From contig CM068315.1 of assembly GCA_034766995.1 (NCBI GenBank), positions 13,737,510 to 13,801,509 of the forward strand: a stretch of 64,000 nucleotides of DNA, given 5' to 3'. Positions 22,985 through 34,926 of this stretch are shown piece by piece. Within the stretch, counting starts at the first letter, position 1; each line of letters begins with the position of its first letter. The notes beneath the pieces were generated by a model. It did no database searches, was not told the origin of the DNA, and worked only from the letters and a program-made list of their open reading frames with translations. The translations under genes were made by a program, and so were the position numbers. This DNA is from Acanthacorydalis orientalis (lineage: Eukaryota > Arthropoda > Insecta > Megaloptera > Corydalidae).

Positions 22985-23190
22985 TGACGATTGATTGAAA
23001 CACAACGTACATGCAACTTCCTGTGCTGAAACTGACAGCTGTTCGATCTTCGCTTGACCACTTCTATACATTACTGTGAAATATTGCATGAGACTATCAT
23101 AAAACTGAACTATTATATGCTGCTTTACTTTTGGTTAAGTTTCACATGCCTCCAGTGCTACAGCTTCAATCCGAGAATTAAATTGCCAAA
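22985..23190 (-). mobile_element. mariner 5' end fragment
   Basis: Matches 51,500-51,690 in the same orientation, including ACAGCTGTTCGATCTTCGCT, TTTACTTTTGGTTAAGTTTC and CAATCCGAGAATTAAATTGC. The second copy continues into mariner coding sequence, so this is the 5' untranslated end of that family, cut off at a (TA)n array at 23,192. Confidence 0.5.
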
Positions 23191-23191
23191 C

Positions 23192-23212
23192 AATATATAT
23201 ATATATATATAA
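23192..23212. repeat. (TA)n microsatellite
   Basis: Abuts the mariner 5' end fragment. Confidence 0.9.
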
Positions 23213-23710
23213 ATGATATCTATATATTTTTTCCCATTATCAAGCGAAACACATACACATGGATATTATGCTCATACATAGTGGGAAAAATTGTTGAAAA
23301 AGTTTTAGTGCACCAATCAGCGGAACGTATGCTAGTATAACTTTTCCAATTACTTCAAACCTCGGTTTCGGTAGAAAAAGAAATTAAATAAGAGTTGATT
23401 TTGTGAAATTCGAGACGTATAAGTGCATCAAAAAATTTATAACACTTTTTTTGTAAAAAAAATATGCTGCTTTCCTTCGAATTTATTTTTTTTCGATTAA
23501 ATAAATATAAGTTTAATTATTTTAAAAATCTTATTTTACAGAATTAACAAATTAATAATCTTGCTATTAACAAAAATAATTTCATTGTAAAATTTCCATA
23601 AAAAAATTTTTTTTCGTGTAGACTACCTCCCTGCAACACCGTTTCTCTCGCTACACTCTACAAGTAGCACTTTAACCATTTCCGATCATTTCCGATGTTT
23701 CACGGAATCA
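23213..23710. other. AT-rich noncoding DNA
   Basis: Nothing recognisable. Confidence 0.5.
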
Positions 23711-23826
23711 CTACCGATTATAAATCAGAGCTATAAACGAGCCAGAGCAGTGAGTAAAGTGAGCGGGAGCAGAGCCCCCCGGGGGCTGGCGAGCATAGCG
23801 AGTATAGGGCAGAGCCTCCTTGCATA
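23711..23826 (-). repeat. GC-rich bipartite repeat (copy)
   Basis: On the minus strand: AGGAGGCTCTGCCC, ACTCGCTATGCTCGCC, CCCCGGGGGGCTCTGCTCCC, then GCTCACTTTACTCACTGC. Related copies are at 25,655, 26,440 and 45,925. The GGGGGCTCYGCCCCC element is itself nearly palindromic. Confidence 0.6.
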
Positions 23827-24131
23827 AGAAGAAAATAAAAAATGAATAATATAAAATTGAATTTCCCAACTTCATTTTACATTTTAAATAATTGATATTT
23901 ACTAGGAAAAAAGTATAATCATTCAAATATTGTGTCAACTTTGTACGAACTGAAAAAATCTATATATAAATTAATTCCATGCAAGTACAATTTATACAAC
24001 AGCACTAAAACGTTGTAAGTTGTTGCGTTTACTTGTAGTCACGTTAGAATAGGTGATTTATTTTCATTTATTTTTGTACACATAAATGCACTGATTGTGA
24101 TTAATGATATAATACGTGGTCACTGATTGCA

Positions 24132-24137
<6 letters not shown>

Positions 24138-24165
<28 letters not shown>
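24138..24165. repeat. (TA)n microsatellite
   Basis: Pure TA run. Confidence 0.9.
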
Positions 24166-24166
<1 letters not shown>

Positions 24167-24296
24167 TTTGTGTGTGTGTATTAGAAAATAAAACATACAA
24201 CGAACTTCACAATCCGTGCATAAATAAAACGAACCATTAACTTGAATAAATGGCACAATTTTTAATATTCAAAAGCTGAATGGTAATATTATTTGA

Positions 24297-24316
24297 TATA
24301 TATATATATATATATA
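24297..24316. repeat. (TA)n microsatellite
   Basis: Pure TA run. Confidence 0.9.
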
Positions 24317-24599
24317 ATGAAATCGCTGTTGAATTAATCTCTATTCTAATTTCAACACTAGTATTTTCTTTTGTCATATAAATTGTACCATTTGTATTTT
24401 GGAATTATGTAAACACAAAAGAAATAAACATTTTGGAAATTCAATGGTATGTTTTTTTAGTAGATAACATTTTACTCATATCTCTGAATGGTTATTTTAA
24501 AACGATAGAATTTCTTATATAATACAAAAATGAATAGTGACAATAGATTTCTGACACTGATAAAATTAACATTCCGCATTTAAAATTTTAGTCTTTCTA

Positions 24600-24725
24600 C
24601 AAAATACAGTTATTTTCCTAATCATTCAATTATTAATTAATACTTATTTTTTTAGTGCTGCTTATGTGCATTTCTATGATGATTCTGTCATTCTTAAAGT
24701 GTTAAAATGGATATAACACACATTG
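24600..24725 (-). repeat. palindromic repeat family, minus arm
   Basis: ATTCAATTATTAATTAATAC, TGCTTATGTGCATTTCTATG, then ATTCTGTCATTCTTAAAGTG: core and reversed left flank. Confidence 0.5.
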
Positions 24726-25079
24726 CATTTCCTAATAAAGTTATTTTAATTTTTTAGTTAGTTTTTCTCTAAGTCTACTTATATATTTGACTGAAATAAA
24801 TGACAATAACTTTTTAATGCCAATTAAAGAACTTATAAAATTGAATCTCAAAATTAAAAAAAAATATATCTGTTTATATTTCGGATCATATTTTTGATCA
24901 TTTTTGGTAGAAAAAGTAATAGATTCTATTTAAATAATGAGTTCTTCTTTCCTAATTAGATAAATGAATGAAAATGTAATAGTCACATATTTTTTTTTGA
25001 AATTCTCATTTGATTATATGTTTATAAGTAGAAGATTATAATTAAATAAAGATAGAAACGATTTCAATTAACAAAAAAT
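24726..25079. other. AT-rich noncoding DNA
   Basis: ATCATATTTTTGATCATTTT at about 24,884 may be a further decayed hairpin core. Confidence 0.4.
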
Positions 25080-25275
25080 TGTTCTGCATCCTGTGGAAGA
25101 TTTTCTGTAACTTAGTGTTATTAATATGATGGAATCATTATCGAAATATGGATAAGCAAAATTTAAAAAATGATAAAATCATTTATTGGACATTTTTGAT
25201 CAGAAAAAGTTTTTGTGGTTTGTGGAGCCAAAGAGTTTTGGTGAAAGTCAATTCTACAAAATTTAGAACACCAGA
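25080..25275 (+). repeat. palindromic repeat family, plus arm
   Basis: TTTTCTGTAACTTAGTGTTA, ATGGATAAGCAAA, ATTTATTGGACATTTTTGAT and CAGAAAAAGTTTTTGTGGTT with TTGTGGAGC: left flank, core and right flank all present. Confidence 0.65.
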
Positions 25276-25339
25276 ATATAAGAATAAATTTATTGATTCA
25301 CAAAATATCTACCTATTTGAAATAAATATTATATTTTTA

Positions 25340-25510
25340 TTGGGTTAGTAGGAAAATATTTCTTCTCTTTGTTTTCTGATTTTAACCTTAATTTTTTTCA
25401 ATGGAAGCGTTATTTCATTTGGTTCATGTTAATATCATTTTAAAGTGCATTTTCATCCCGTATTTTGATAACATCGACTTTGGATGACAACAGGATCATA
25501 GTTACAAAAA
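25340..25510 (+). mobile_element. mariner 5' end fragment (TTAGGTTGGTAG family)
   Basis: The terminal repeat TTGGGTTAGTAGGAAAATAT is followed by TTTAACCTTAATTTTTTTCA and a GTTCATGTTAATATCATTTT block shared with 36,580 and 48,440. It stops before the transposase start. Confidence 0.6.
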
Positions 25511-25654
25511 CAGACAATTTCAACTTTAATGTAAATTAATTTCACTTCAAAATAAACATTCTAGTCTGTTATATAATCACGGTTTTTCTCTACTTATTCT
25601 GTGAAATTTAGATAAAAAAATTGGATATGTACAAAAGTTTTAATACAAAACTAA

Positions 25655-25727
25655 GGGATTCCACTCCCTGCTCTCTTTGATCTACAATCTCCAGGAGAGC
25701 TTCGTCTTCAACTCATCCTTCTAGCAA
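25655..25727 (+). repeat. GC-rich bipartite repeat (degenerate copy)
   Basis: CACTCCCTGCTCTCTTTGAT, CTACAATCTCCAGGAGAGCT, TCGTCTTCAACTCATC: aligns with the minus-strand reading of 45,925-46,008. Confidence 0.4.
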
Positions 25728-25978
25728 ATAACAGAAATTAACAAATAATATGCATGAAATCTAAATTAGAATTTTTTATTACAATTTTTTTTCAATTAAT
25801 TACAGTGAAGATTATTCGATCATGCTATTTATAGTAATGAGTCTTAACACAGACCACGTCTCTGATATTAACCAATCATAACGTAGATCAAGTGACTAAT
25901 ATTAACCAAACAGAGAACGAATAAAAGTCATGCGAACAACTTCACTGTTTCATTTTTATAATATAGAAAGCCTTTTTT

Positions 25979-26160
25979 TTCTGTAAATTAATATTTCGAA
26001 AATTATAGAATTGTCATAGAAATGGACATAATTAACAATCAAAAATGATTAGTAATCAATTATAGAATATTTTTGATCAGGAAAAAAATAGTTCGAAGAG
26101 AGAGTAAGAAATTCGTTTGTAAAAATGAATTAAGCCACAGTGGAAGAAGAGTATTTTGAA
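25979..26160 (+). repeat. palindromic repeat family, plus arm
   Basis: ATTGTCATAGAAATGGACAT, AATCAAAAATGATTAGTAAT, ATTATAGAATATTTTTGATC and a TTCGTTTGTAAAAATGAATT right flank. One of the clearest hairpin cores. Confidence 0.65.
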
Positions 26161-26439
26161 AAAGTCCATTTTTAATTTTTGAACTGAAGTTAAAAAAATT
26201 GAGTTGAATTTTCAACTTTCCATTTTCTTCTATTTTAAAACTTTTGCTAAAAAATCTAAACAGAAGTTTCGAAACAATAATTTTCAGTCAATGAATTCAA
26301 TCTCTTTATCAGAAAATTCACTTTAGTGACGGCTTGATATTTTATTAAGTTTCGTAATTTCGTTAATGCTACTATAAATTGAAAACTATTTACTTTCTAC
26401 AGGATTATATTAAAATAAAAAATTATTTATTTTTAAATT

Positions 26440-26525
26440 ACCAGAAGCTCTGCTCCCTACTCTCTACACTCGCAGACCTCAAGGAGCTCCGCCCCCGTTT
26501 ACTTCGCTTGTATTGCAAATATTTG
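26440..26525 (+). repeat. GC-rich bipartite repeat (copy)
   Basis: AGAAGCTCTGCTCCCTACTC, ACACTCGCAGACCTCAAGGA, GCTCCGCCCCCGTTTACTTC, GCTTGTATTGC. Confidence 0.55.
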
Positions 26526-26535
26526 CTCAATAGCG

Positions 26536-26536
<1 letters not shown>

Positions 26537-26601
<65 letters not shown>
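26537..26601. repeat. (TA)n microsatellite
   Basis: Sits directly against the 5' truncation point of the LINE at 26,600. Confidence 0.95.
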
Positions 26602-26603
<2 letters not shown>

Positions 26604-27500
26604 TAATCGAGAAAGGTGTAAGACAGGGAGATGCAATTTCTCCGAAATTGTTTACTGCGGCCTTGGAAGAAGTATTCAAATCGCTCGACTGGGAGGACAA
26701 AGGAATCAAAATAAAGGGCGAAAGATTAAGCCATCTCCGGTTTTCCGATGATATAGTCATTTTCGCAAATACTCCGGAAGAGTTGCAAAAGAGGATAGAA
26801 GAACTAAACGATGCCAGTCAAAAAATCGGCCTCAACATGAATCATACAAAGACAAAAGTACTGTTCAATGCATTTGTATGTCCGAAGAAAATTGAAATAA
26901 AAGGAACGGAAATAGAAGAAGTTACGAAATATGTCTATCTAGGCCAGCTTATCACCAGAGATGGATAATTCACTGAAGAAGTAAATAGGAGAATAAAAAT
27001 GGGATGGAGCTCTTTTGGACGAAACGCCTCGATATTTAAATCAACAATCCCACTCTGTTTAAAGAAAAAAGTATTTGATCAGTGTATACTCTCAGTCCTT
27101 ACCTACGGCAAGCGAAACATGGGTGCTTAACGCTAAAATAGTTCAAAGACTCCAAACAACACAACGAAGTATGGAAAGATGCATGTTGGGAATAACAAGA
27201 AGAGATAGAAAGAGAACAGATTGGATATGAAAACAAACAGGAGTCACAGATATAATAAGAAGAGTAAAGAGTTTGAAATGGAAATGGGCGGGACATATCG
27301 CAAGAAGAGAGGACAACCGATGGACAAGAGAAATTATTGACTAGGAACCAAGGAATATAAAAAGACCCAGAAAGAGACCAATGAACCGATGGGATAAAGA
27401 TATTAAAAACTTTCTTGGAAATCTGTGGAAAAGAGACACTGAATCGAACAAAATGGAAAATTATGGAAGAGGCCTTTATCCAGCAGTGGATTAACAGAGG
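26600..27500 (+). mobile_element. RTE-like LINE 3' fragment, pseudogene
   Basis: An open stretch from 26,600 to 26,968 reads EKGVRQGDAISPKLFTAALE, EVFKSLDWEDKGIKIKGERL, RFSDDIVIFA (the usual FADD is FSDD at 26,741-26,752), then KTKVLFNAFVCPKKIEIKGT and TKYVYLGQLITRDG. After a TAA it continues in frame (RRIKMGWSSFGRNASIFKST) before frameshifting near 27,110. Further traces (RCMLGITRRDRKR-type, DRWTREIID-type) extend to the 3' end, which finishes TTAACAGAGGCTGA and an ATGATGATGAT-type tail. The 5' side is lost at the (TA)n array. Confidence 0.82.
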
Positions 27501-27522
27501 CTGAATATGATGATGATCTATA

Positions 27523-27681
27523 TGCTAGTATGTCTATATAATCATTCTCACTACTAGATTGCAACGTAGTTATTTTATAAAATCGCACATTTCTTATCAT
27601 AAATATTCGTGAAAATTTTGTGTAACTTGGGATGTCATCGTTGATAATAATTTAATACAAACCCTCTACACGTTTTTTTTT
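27523..27681 (+). repeat. 160-bp dispersed repeat (copy 1)
   Basis: Matches 45,667-45,822 inverted: GTCTATATAATCATTCTC, TTTTATAAAATCGCACATTT, AAAATTTTGTGTAACTTGGG, ATGTCATCGTTGATAATAAT. It adjoins the LINE 3' end. Function unknown. Confidence 0.55.
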
Positions 27682-27867
27682 AAAAGAAATGTCCATTTTA
27701 TGAAATTTAACGGAATAATTGTTTATATATAGATAGATAAAAATGTCAAATGACAACAGTCAATCGTATTTTAACAAGGAATTAAGTCTGTGAAAAATTA
27801 ACACTAAAGTTTTGCCACTTTACTTTCAAAAATGAATTGTTTTCTTGCAACAAACCACAATATATTT

Positions 27868-28055
27868 TTTTTTTATCTTAACAGTCTGCGGATGATGGCA
27901 TGACTATCAATGAATTAAAAGCCACTTTCACAAATTCATCGAAATTCACATAATCCAATCAATTAATGACAACATTTTTAATCCGAAAATATGTAGTTTG
28001 TGGGTTGAAAAACAATTCATTTGTGAAATATAAAAATCATTTTCTAAAGACTCAT
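27868..28055 (+). repeat. palindromic repeat family, plus arm
   Basis: GTCTGCGGATGATGGCATGA, CCAATCAATTAATGACAACA, TTTTTAATCCG, then GTAGTTTGTGGGTTGAAAAA and CAATTCATTTGTGAAATA. Confidence 0.6.
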
Positions 28056-29174
28056 TTTCCAGGTATTTGACATAAAAAAATAAAATATATATGAACGAGA
28101 TATGTTTGTAAATAAATCGTATTCAATGTTATGCTTCTAACAGGAATCATAAAAAAATAAAACTGGCATATAAATAGATCAACCGTACATCATCATCATC
28201 ATCAAACAACATACAAAAAGCCATAGATATACTCGCACGCACGTCTCACCACCAGTTCCCGTTCGGTCCATTGACGCGAACTCTGATGGCCACGTGTCAG
28301 ACCATCAAACTGTACGTGGCTTCCATACGATCATCATATCTCCTCTTAATTATCAGTACGCGAACAGAGACTATATATCGTTCGAGTTTGGCAAGTAATA
28401 AAGGGATGAAACCTCTCCATGTACAACAATATGCTCTCTTGTGTGTATGCGTACGTTTTTGTATGTGTTGTTTCCTGTGTGTATGTGTGTGTGAGTGAGT
28501 GTGTGGTGCGTACGGGGTTTAACAGACGCAGCATCTTGTTTACATTCCGGCTTGTTGAACACAGCGCAAGTTTGTACGGCGATGGTTTTTAGGCAAGGAT
28601 CGGTTTCACATGATGATCTGTTCTGTGTGTTTATTTGTATAGGATTATCGACGATGACGTGCCCAAACTATCATTATATCATTCTTGTTCATTGAATTGT
28701 TCGGTTTGCACAGACCGATACGTGAGGTTGTTTTTTTTTCGATTATTTTGTAACGAGCGCGAATAAATAAGCAATACATGATCTGTGGATTGTAGCCGAG
28801 ATTATTAATCGAACGTACAGGTACTCTATTTAAATTAAATTTATTTTCTAGATTGTATTTTATCTATACATCATTTTATTACTTTATACATAGATTTTAT
28901 TTTTGATTATACTATAAAAGAACTGAGTGACGCGTTTACAATAAATTAATTTTCAGATACAATACATATTTGTGACTAGCAGGGTCAAAAAGGGCTAACT
29001 GAGGAGGGTTTATAACCATGTATGTTCAGTTTTATTTCTGTAACTTGTTATTTTTTTTCACATTAAACTATTTTTTCACTCTACAAAACATATAATAAAT
29101 TCGAATCAAAAATTTACAATAATTAATTATTGATTATTGTTGAAGCACGATAATTATATTTTTTCAACCTTAAA
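28056..29174. other. noncoding DNA with a GC-richer, low-complexity core
   Basis: 28,189-28,204 is a (CAT)n run. 28,230-28,720 is GC-richer with TG-rich stretches (28,440-28,505) and CpGs, unique in the window. Several short frames on both strands are TG/CA-repeat products without domains. It could be a regulatory region or a noncoding exon. Confidence 0.3.
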
Positions 29175-29925
29175 ATCACAGGGTAATTCCAGTTTCAAAA
29201 TTAAGCGATTCAAAGGTACGGAAAAACTCTGCCTCTTTTTTATTAAATCATATCATTAAGTTATATGTATTCTTCTCTATTCATTGTATTGAAAACTAAT
29301 GGCCTAACCCGTTAGCATTCATTTATATTAATATTAAAGTATATAACTGGAATACCGTCAGAAATCATATATAAACCGGCCACACTAAGCGATAAAAATT
29401 TGCCGGTGTTTTGAAACATTTTCCCCGGCATTCCAGCTCCGAAGCTTACCTAAACCTCCGTATATAATACCTATCTTCCTTTCAAAACCGGCTTAAAAAC
29501 TAAGGCTTAAACTCCGGACCCAATATCCATACCTCATCAGTGTAATAATACACTTTTTTTTTATTCAGATCAATAAAATTATTTTTGATTTGATTTGATT
29601 TGGCAATAAAAATAAGTCATAAACTAACTCACCAAGTGATAAGTCAAGTAAGTCATGAAGTAAGATTTGAAGTAACAAGTCATGAAGTAAATTTTGAAGT
29701 CAGAAGCCATAAAGACATAATTGTTAAGCCAAAAGCTCAGAAAGTTAGTACACCGAACACTACAATAGTTTTTTTTTGTATTATATCTTGTCGTCATCGT
29801 TGAAAATAAAACGTTAAAAACACAAAATATACTCCTTTTAATTTATTTAAAAAGGAGTCGAGTTCTCACTCTTTAGTGGCACAATAAGTCGGTAGTGCTA
29901 TTCCCACATGCAACAATCATTTTTA
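29175..29925 (+). repeat. LTR-like repeat (copy 3, longest)
   Basis: It runs from GGTAATTCCAGTTTC to about CACATGCAACA. A TATA-like box (CATATATAAACC at about 29,367) precedes an AATAAAACG polyadenylation-type signal at about 29,805 by some 440 bp, as in an LTR with U3-R-U5 order. Between them lie imperfect AAGTCATGAAGTAA repeats (29,620-29,710). No gag/pol was found on either side, so solo-LTR status is inference. Confidence 0.45.
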
Positions 29926-30164
29926 ATTGATGCTTATGCACATTTTAATGAATTCATTTAATTTTGAAAGGGAATTTAACCGTAGAGTTAGATCTGTATT
30001 GTGCCACCGTCAATACTTAAAATTCCACAATAAAATAGTAAATCAATTAAAATGAATAAGCTTTTAGGAAGCTTTTCGAAAAAATCATTTTTGAGAGTAA
30101 AAAGTTGTCTCAAGATTTTTTTATTTATTTACACTGAAGAATTTTTAGAATTTTAATGATTTTC

Positions 30165-30515
30165 CTTTCTTTAACAAATTAATATTTTTTCACAATACAA
30201 AACAGATATTTTTCTGATCATAAATGCCAATAATTTACTCTTGATTGTTTTTGCTTATGCGTATGCGTAATTTGATGTTGATCCCATTATCCACATAGCA
30301 CCAAAGGTAGAAAAAATTTAGAAAAATCTAAAAATATGGATTTGTCTGTACGTTCATGCTATGACGGAAATTGTACTTCTATCAAGTGCTCATAAATGGC
30401 TATCAAAAATGATGAATAATAAATTATTGGATATTTTTGATCAAAAGATTCTTTTTTATGATGTAAGAAAAACAATTTGTTTGTGAAACTGAATTTATTT
30501 ACAATATCAGGGATG
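30165..30515. repeat. palindromic repeat family, head-to-head inverted pair
   Basis: Minus arm 30,165-30,320 (TTTTTCTGATCATAAATGCC, TTGATTGTTTTTGCTTATGC, GATCCCATTATC). Plus arm 30,325-30,515 (AAATGGCTATCAAAAATGAT, TTATTGGATATTTTTGATCA, AACAATTTGTTTGTGAAACT). Confidence 0.65.
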
Positions 30516-31733
30516 TATTAGAACATCTTTAATATTTAAAACACTAAAACAAATATGAAAAATATTAGTTAGTAATATTTGAGGTTAAAAAGCGTGTCGA
30601 CTAATGTCATTAGCGCCCGAATATAAAAACAAAATAAAAATACATCCCGTTTGCACCCTCGTGTTCGGATCACTCCCTAATTCCAACGCAAAGTGAGTGT
30701 TAAACTCTATAATAAATTTATTTTAAAACACTAATTGTCTCAAAGAGAGTTAAAATACTCATGTGAAAGAATATGAAGTGGTAAATTACCTAATCTTGAT
30801 TAGGAAAAAAGTAATATGAAACGAAAAAGCCTTTTGAAGAAAACATTACTTGTTAAATCAAAAATGGATATTATAAGGTTTTTTTTAAAAAAAAATGTTT
30901 TAATATTTCTAAGAAAATCTTTTTTCATAGACCTTTCTCTAACTGTACAAATATTCCTTTTTTAATCTTGTGTTTGATTTCTTGAATGTATTGGAAAATT
31001 CCTTATTAGTAATAAAATACATTTTTCGTGATTTGTTCATAATTAAGTAAAAAGTACAAAGTTTGTATTTAAAGTAATCATTTTTTAAATGTTTGTATGC
31101 TTGCGTTTTTCACACACACCACAACAAACTACAAGTAAGAAGTGATGATATCAAAGTATATTTTTTGTTATATATCATAATGTTGCAAGCAAAAAAAACT
31201 CTAAAATAGACATTTACTGGATATTTGGTAAAAGGGGAAATATTAGATACACTAATATTTTCAAAAACTATACCTCCCAAACGTTTCTTGCATCCTGCAA
31301 AGAGATGTCACGAGCACTCACAAAATAATATAAAAAGCGAATTGACAGTATAAAAAATGTCAAATACCTCTACATTTACCAAAATGTTTCAAAAAGTTTC
31401 ATATTCTAGAAAACTATTCAATTATTTTTTAATTTTTTATTTAATTACACTTTATTAATTCTAGTTATTAGTATTAAATTATAATATTTATCAATGTATA
31501 AATATTCTTTTCTTTGTTCAGCTTACACAAATATTAAGCTGAAAAATAAATAGTATTTTTTGGTCATATCGAATTTCAATTAATTCGTAAGTCAAGTGAT
31601 TAATTGAAATTTTCATTCATAATATTTAAGAAATACAGAAAAAAAATAATACTTTTTGAACAGACTTTATAATTTATCTTGTTGTATTTAAAAGATACCC
31701 AGTTTATTTTTTTCAAAAGGTTCGACAATTATA

Positions 31734-31734
<1 letters not shown>
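30516..31734. other. AT-rich noncoding DNA
   Basis: No gene, exon or repeat recognised in 1.2 kb. Confidence 0.5.

Positions 31735-31811
<77 letters not shown>
31735..31811. repeat. (TA)n microsatellite
   Basis: About 75 bp of TA. Confidence 0.95.
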
Positions 31812-31814
<3 letters not shown>

Positions 31815-32794
31815 TTATTCAGTATATCACTGCCAGAATAAATACCATTCGAGTAATCCAATTCTGATACATTCAAATATCTGAGAATGTAAATATTAAT
31901 TTCTTTCGAGCTATAAGAAGCGTGCAGTTAAAATGTAATTTATGTTCGTGTATGTTTATTCATCGTCAGTTTTATATATTCACTCAACCGAATCTCATAA
32001 TATTTTCCTTCACAGAAAAATATGTTTGACCCCCGAAGCGTATAATATCCTTTCGTTATCAACTCTGCCATATTTGAGATATTAAGAAAATTGAACTTTT
32101 TTTATTATTATTTACTGTGACATTTACAGCGTGGCCGTCGAAACGATATTAAAAATCGCTATAAAACGTACTGAGCTGAGGTGTGTGTCGGGGATCTATT
32201 GTCGAACGATTAATGTAAATTTATGACACGGTATAGTTAATTAAAAAGTGCATCGACGTTATAGATTCGTCGCTCATAAATAATAATTAACGTCGAAATT
32301 TGTTATCTAATCAGTATACACGCAAAAGCTTTCACTGTTTATACTTAAAATATATGAAAACAGTTTTTTTCTTGATGGATATTCGTTGTAGCGATTTGAA
32401 AAATAGAATTATACGTTATTGGTAATCAAATTTTTGATGTTATCGTGTTTTTTTTCCAATTTCGATTCCAATAAATATTCAAATGTATTTTTGTATTATG
32501 CAAAAAAAATGTAAAGGGAATAAAGGTTTATTCAAAAAATAACTTTTATTCGAAACCTGAATTAAAACTTATCCAATTTCATATAAAATGAAAATTAGAA
32601 AATATGTTAAAGTACAATTTTAAAACATAATTGTATATTGTTAAACTTGTGTTTCTATTACAACACATTTCTATCACAGTGAATACCCACACACACACAC
32701 ATTTCATTTTAACAAATGACTTTCCATTCCAAAAGGTACAAACATTTTTGCACAACACTAATTGTACAGAAGAATCTCAGAACTACAGAAGTTT
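31812..32794. other. AT-rich noncoding DNA
   Basis: 32,120-32,320 is slightly CpG-richer (AGCGTGGCCGTCGAAACGAT); no frame or repeat recognised. Confidence 0.45.
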
Positions 32795-32960
32795 GTTTAT
32801 ACCTTGACACTCTAAAAATAATAATATCATTATATAAACGCCCATAAACAATAATCAAATTAATTTATTAAACATTATTGATCAGAAAATTTTTTATAGT
32901 ATTCAGAGTAAAAAAATAATTTATTTGTCAATGTGAATTTCTCTACAGTAAAAAAAAACG
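32795..32960 (+). repeat. palindromic repeat family, plus arm
   Basis: TACCTTGACACTCTAAAAAT, AATTTATTAAACATTATTGA, TCAGAAAATTTTTTATAGT, ATAATTTATTTGTCAATGTG. Confidence 0.6.
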
Positions 32961-33114
32961 TTTGATGAAAAAATTGATTCTTTCAAATAAGACAAAGTAG
33001 TGAATGAGTTTTACCAAATAAAACAAATATTTCTGGTTCAAATTCTCATCTGACATTCTAATTAGAAACAATCAATTTTAATAAGTAAGAGCAGAAACGA
33101 TAACAATTTAAAAT

Positions 33115-33245
33115 GAGGCACTTTGCATAGATTTTTCTGTAAGTTAGCACTCTGAAGATAATGGCATCGCCTTAGAAATGCACATAAGCAACAACCTAAT
33201 CAATTATTGAACATTTTTGAACAGAAAAAGTTTTTATCATTTTGA
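33115..33245 (+). repeat. palindromic repeat family, plus arm
   Basis: GATTTTTCTGTAAGTTAGCA, CTCTGAAGATAATGGCATCG, AAATGCACATAAGCAACAA, CAATTATTGAACATTTTTGA. Its left flank is among the best preserved, in tandem orientation with the previous copy. Confidence 0.65.
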
Positions 33246-34920
33246 TCCCGTCATGCATTTATGCATGAGAGGATGCATTGTCTTGATTATCTCATCCTTT
33301 AAATTATTTTGATATTTTAATCAATTATTTTATTGATTTTTAATTTTTCTTCCATTAGTAGTCCCAGTACGTGGATCATCTTCAGGCAGATTTTAAACAA
33401 TTGATTTCAATTCCAATTTAGATTCATTTATAAACATTTCTGTTGAGATATTATTTATAATTTTAAAGTACAAAATAATTCATAAATAAATTACGGAACA
33501 AATAAATACACAGAACTCGATATTTTATATATTAAAAACATAAACCATATGTCAACAAAAATGTACATAACCAAATATAAAGTAGAATTAAAATAATTTA
33601 TTTAAAATCTACCCAAAAATAGCCAACATGCTCAATTTAGTAGAGGAATACCCTGACTAAATCGTATATAAATGAATCTAAAATAGAAATCAAACTGATA
33701 TTTTTTTAATCCAATCATTCAGTATTATTTATAATATATGTTTTTAAGTTCTTTAAAATCTACTCGAAGATGATACAAATTCTGAAACTAGCAGTGGAAA
33801 ATAAAGAGTTAGAAAATTCAAACAGAGGAAAACTATCTAGACAATGAAATTAAAAGAATTGCATATTTTTCCTTGAATTTACTTATTTTACAATACTACA
33901 AAAGGTAAAATGTATCTTTTTAATAAAGAAATCTGCAATTATAATAGAGATAAGATCAACTGCAAGATAATAAATTCTACATAATTTTCAAAGATGAATT
34001 TAAGACAAATCAAATCTGGGCGAGTAAAAACATACTTTTGTTATGTACTCTAAATCTTTTCTGACTGAACTACGAAAAGCTCTTCCATTAGATTTTTACA
34101 AAAAAATGCTTTAATTTTTAGAAAAAATCTAATGAAAATATCAGATAATTTACGAATCTAAAAGGACAAAGACTACCAGGACGACATTGAACAAAATTGA
34201 ACTAAATTATTTTATTTAATTTTTAATATCTTTCTATTTTTTAAAATTGTCGCAACAATCAAATTGAATTATATTTAAAAAATTCTAAAATATATTGTTT
34301 GACAATTTATGTCCACATAAATTATTATACTTTGTGTTAGAAACATTATTGCCTGAAGAATATTTCTGAAAACACAATAACGCACGAGATTCTCTAAAGT
34401 GAAAATGAAATTTTCAACGCTGTTAACAAACGGTCTATATATAGATTTAAAACAGAGTTGTCTGAAAGTACCATAAAAGATGAAAGTGAAAGATTAGACA
34501 ATAGTTACGAAGTCCGTAAGATAAGCTCTAGTTTTTTTCTGTCAAATATGTTAAAAAAAACATGAAATTTATTCAGACAATAAAAAAGTTAGAAAAGCAT
34601 TTATATTCTAATTAATAAGTTTATTCTGATTTAAACAATTTGCAGTATTAATCAGTTTTATTACTGATTATATTATTTATAAGTTTTATATGAAATGAAT
34701 GTCAATTTTTTTAAGAATATAAATGATAATATTAATTTATACATTTTAGTAAATATAAATTATTAGCTGAGAAATAAAAATGAATAGAAAAATTACGATT
34801 TAAAAAAGTTATCAATTAATTAAACATAGCTAACAGAATTATGATTTAATTTTTTTTACTTGTGATCCAGTTAATATGTTCCTTTGATAGTCTTTATTCT
34901 ATTGGATCGTTTGAGTTGCT
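33246..34920. other. AT-rich noncoding DNA
   Basis: 1.7 kb without gene signal. ACTCGAAGATGATACAAATT at about 33,762 is a relative of the short dispersed word at 3,551 and 35,288. Confidence 0.5.
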
Positions 34921-34926
34921 GTTCAC

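Larger units (their letters stand above)
23827..24599. other. AT-rich noncoding DNA with two short (TA)n arrays
   Basis: (TA)n at 24,138-24,165 and 24,297-24,316; otherwise nothing recognisable. Confidence 0.5.

Noticed and set aside
28189..28204. (CAT)n run as the antisense tail of an RTE-like LINE
   Set aside because: The adjoining sequence shows no LINE similarity on either strand.
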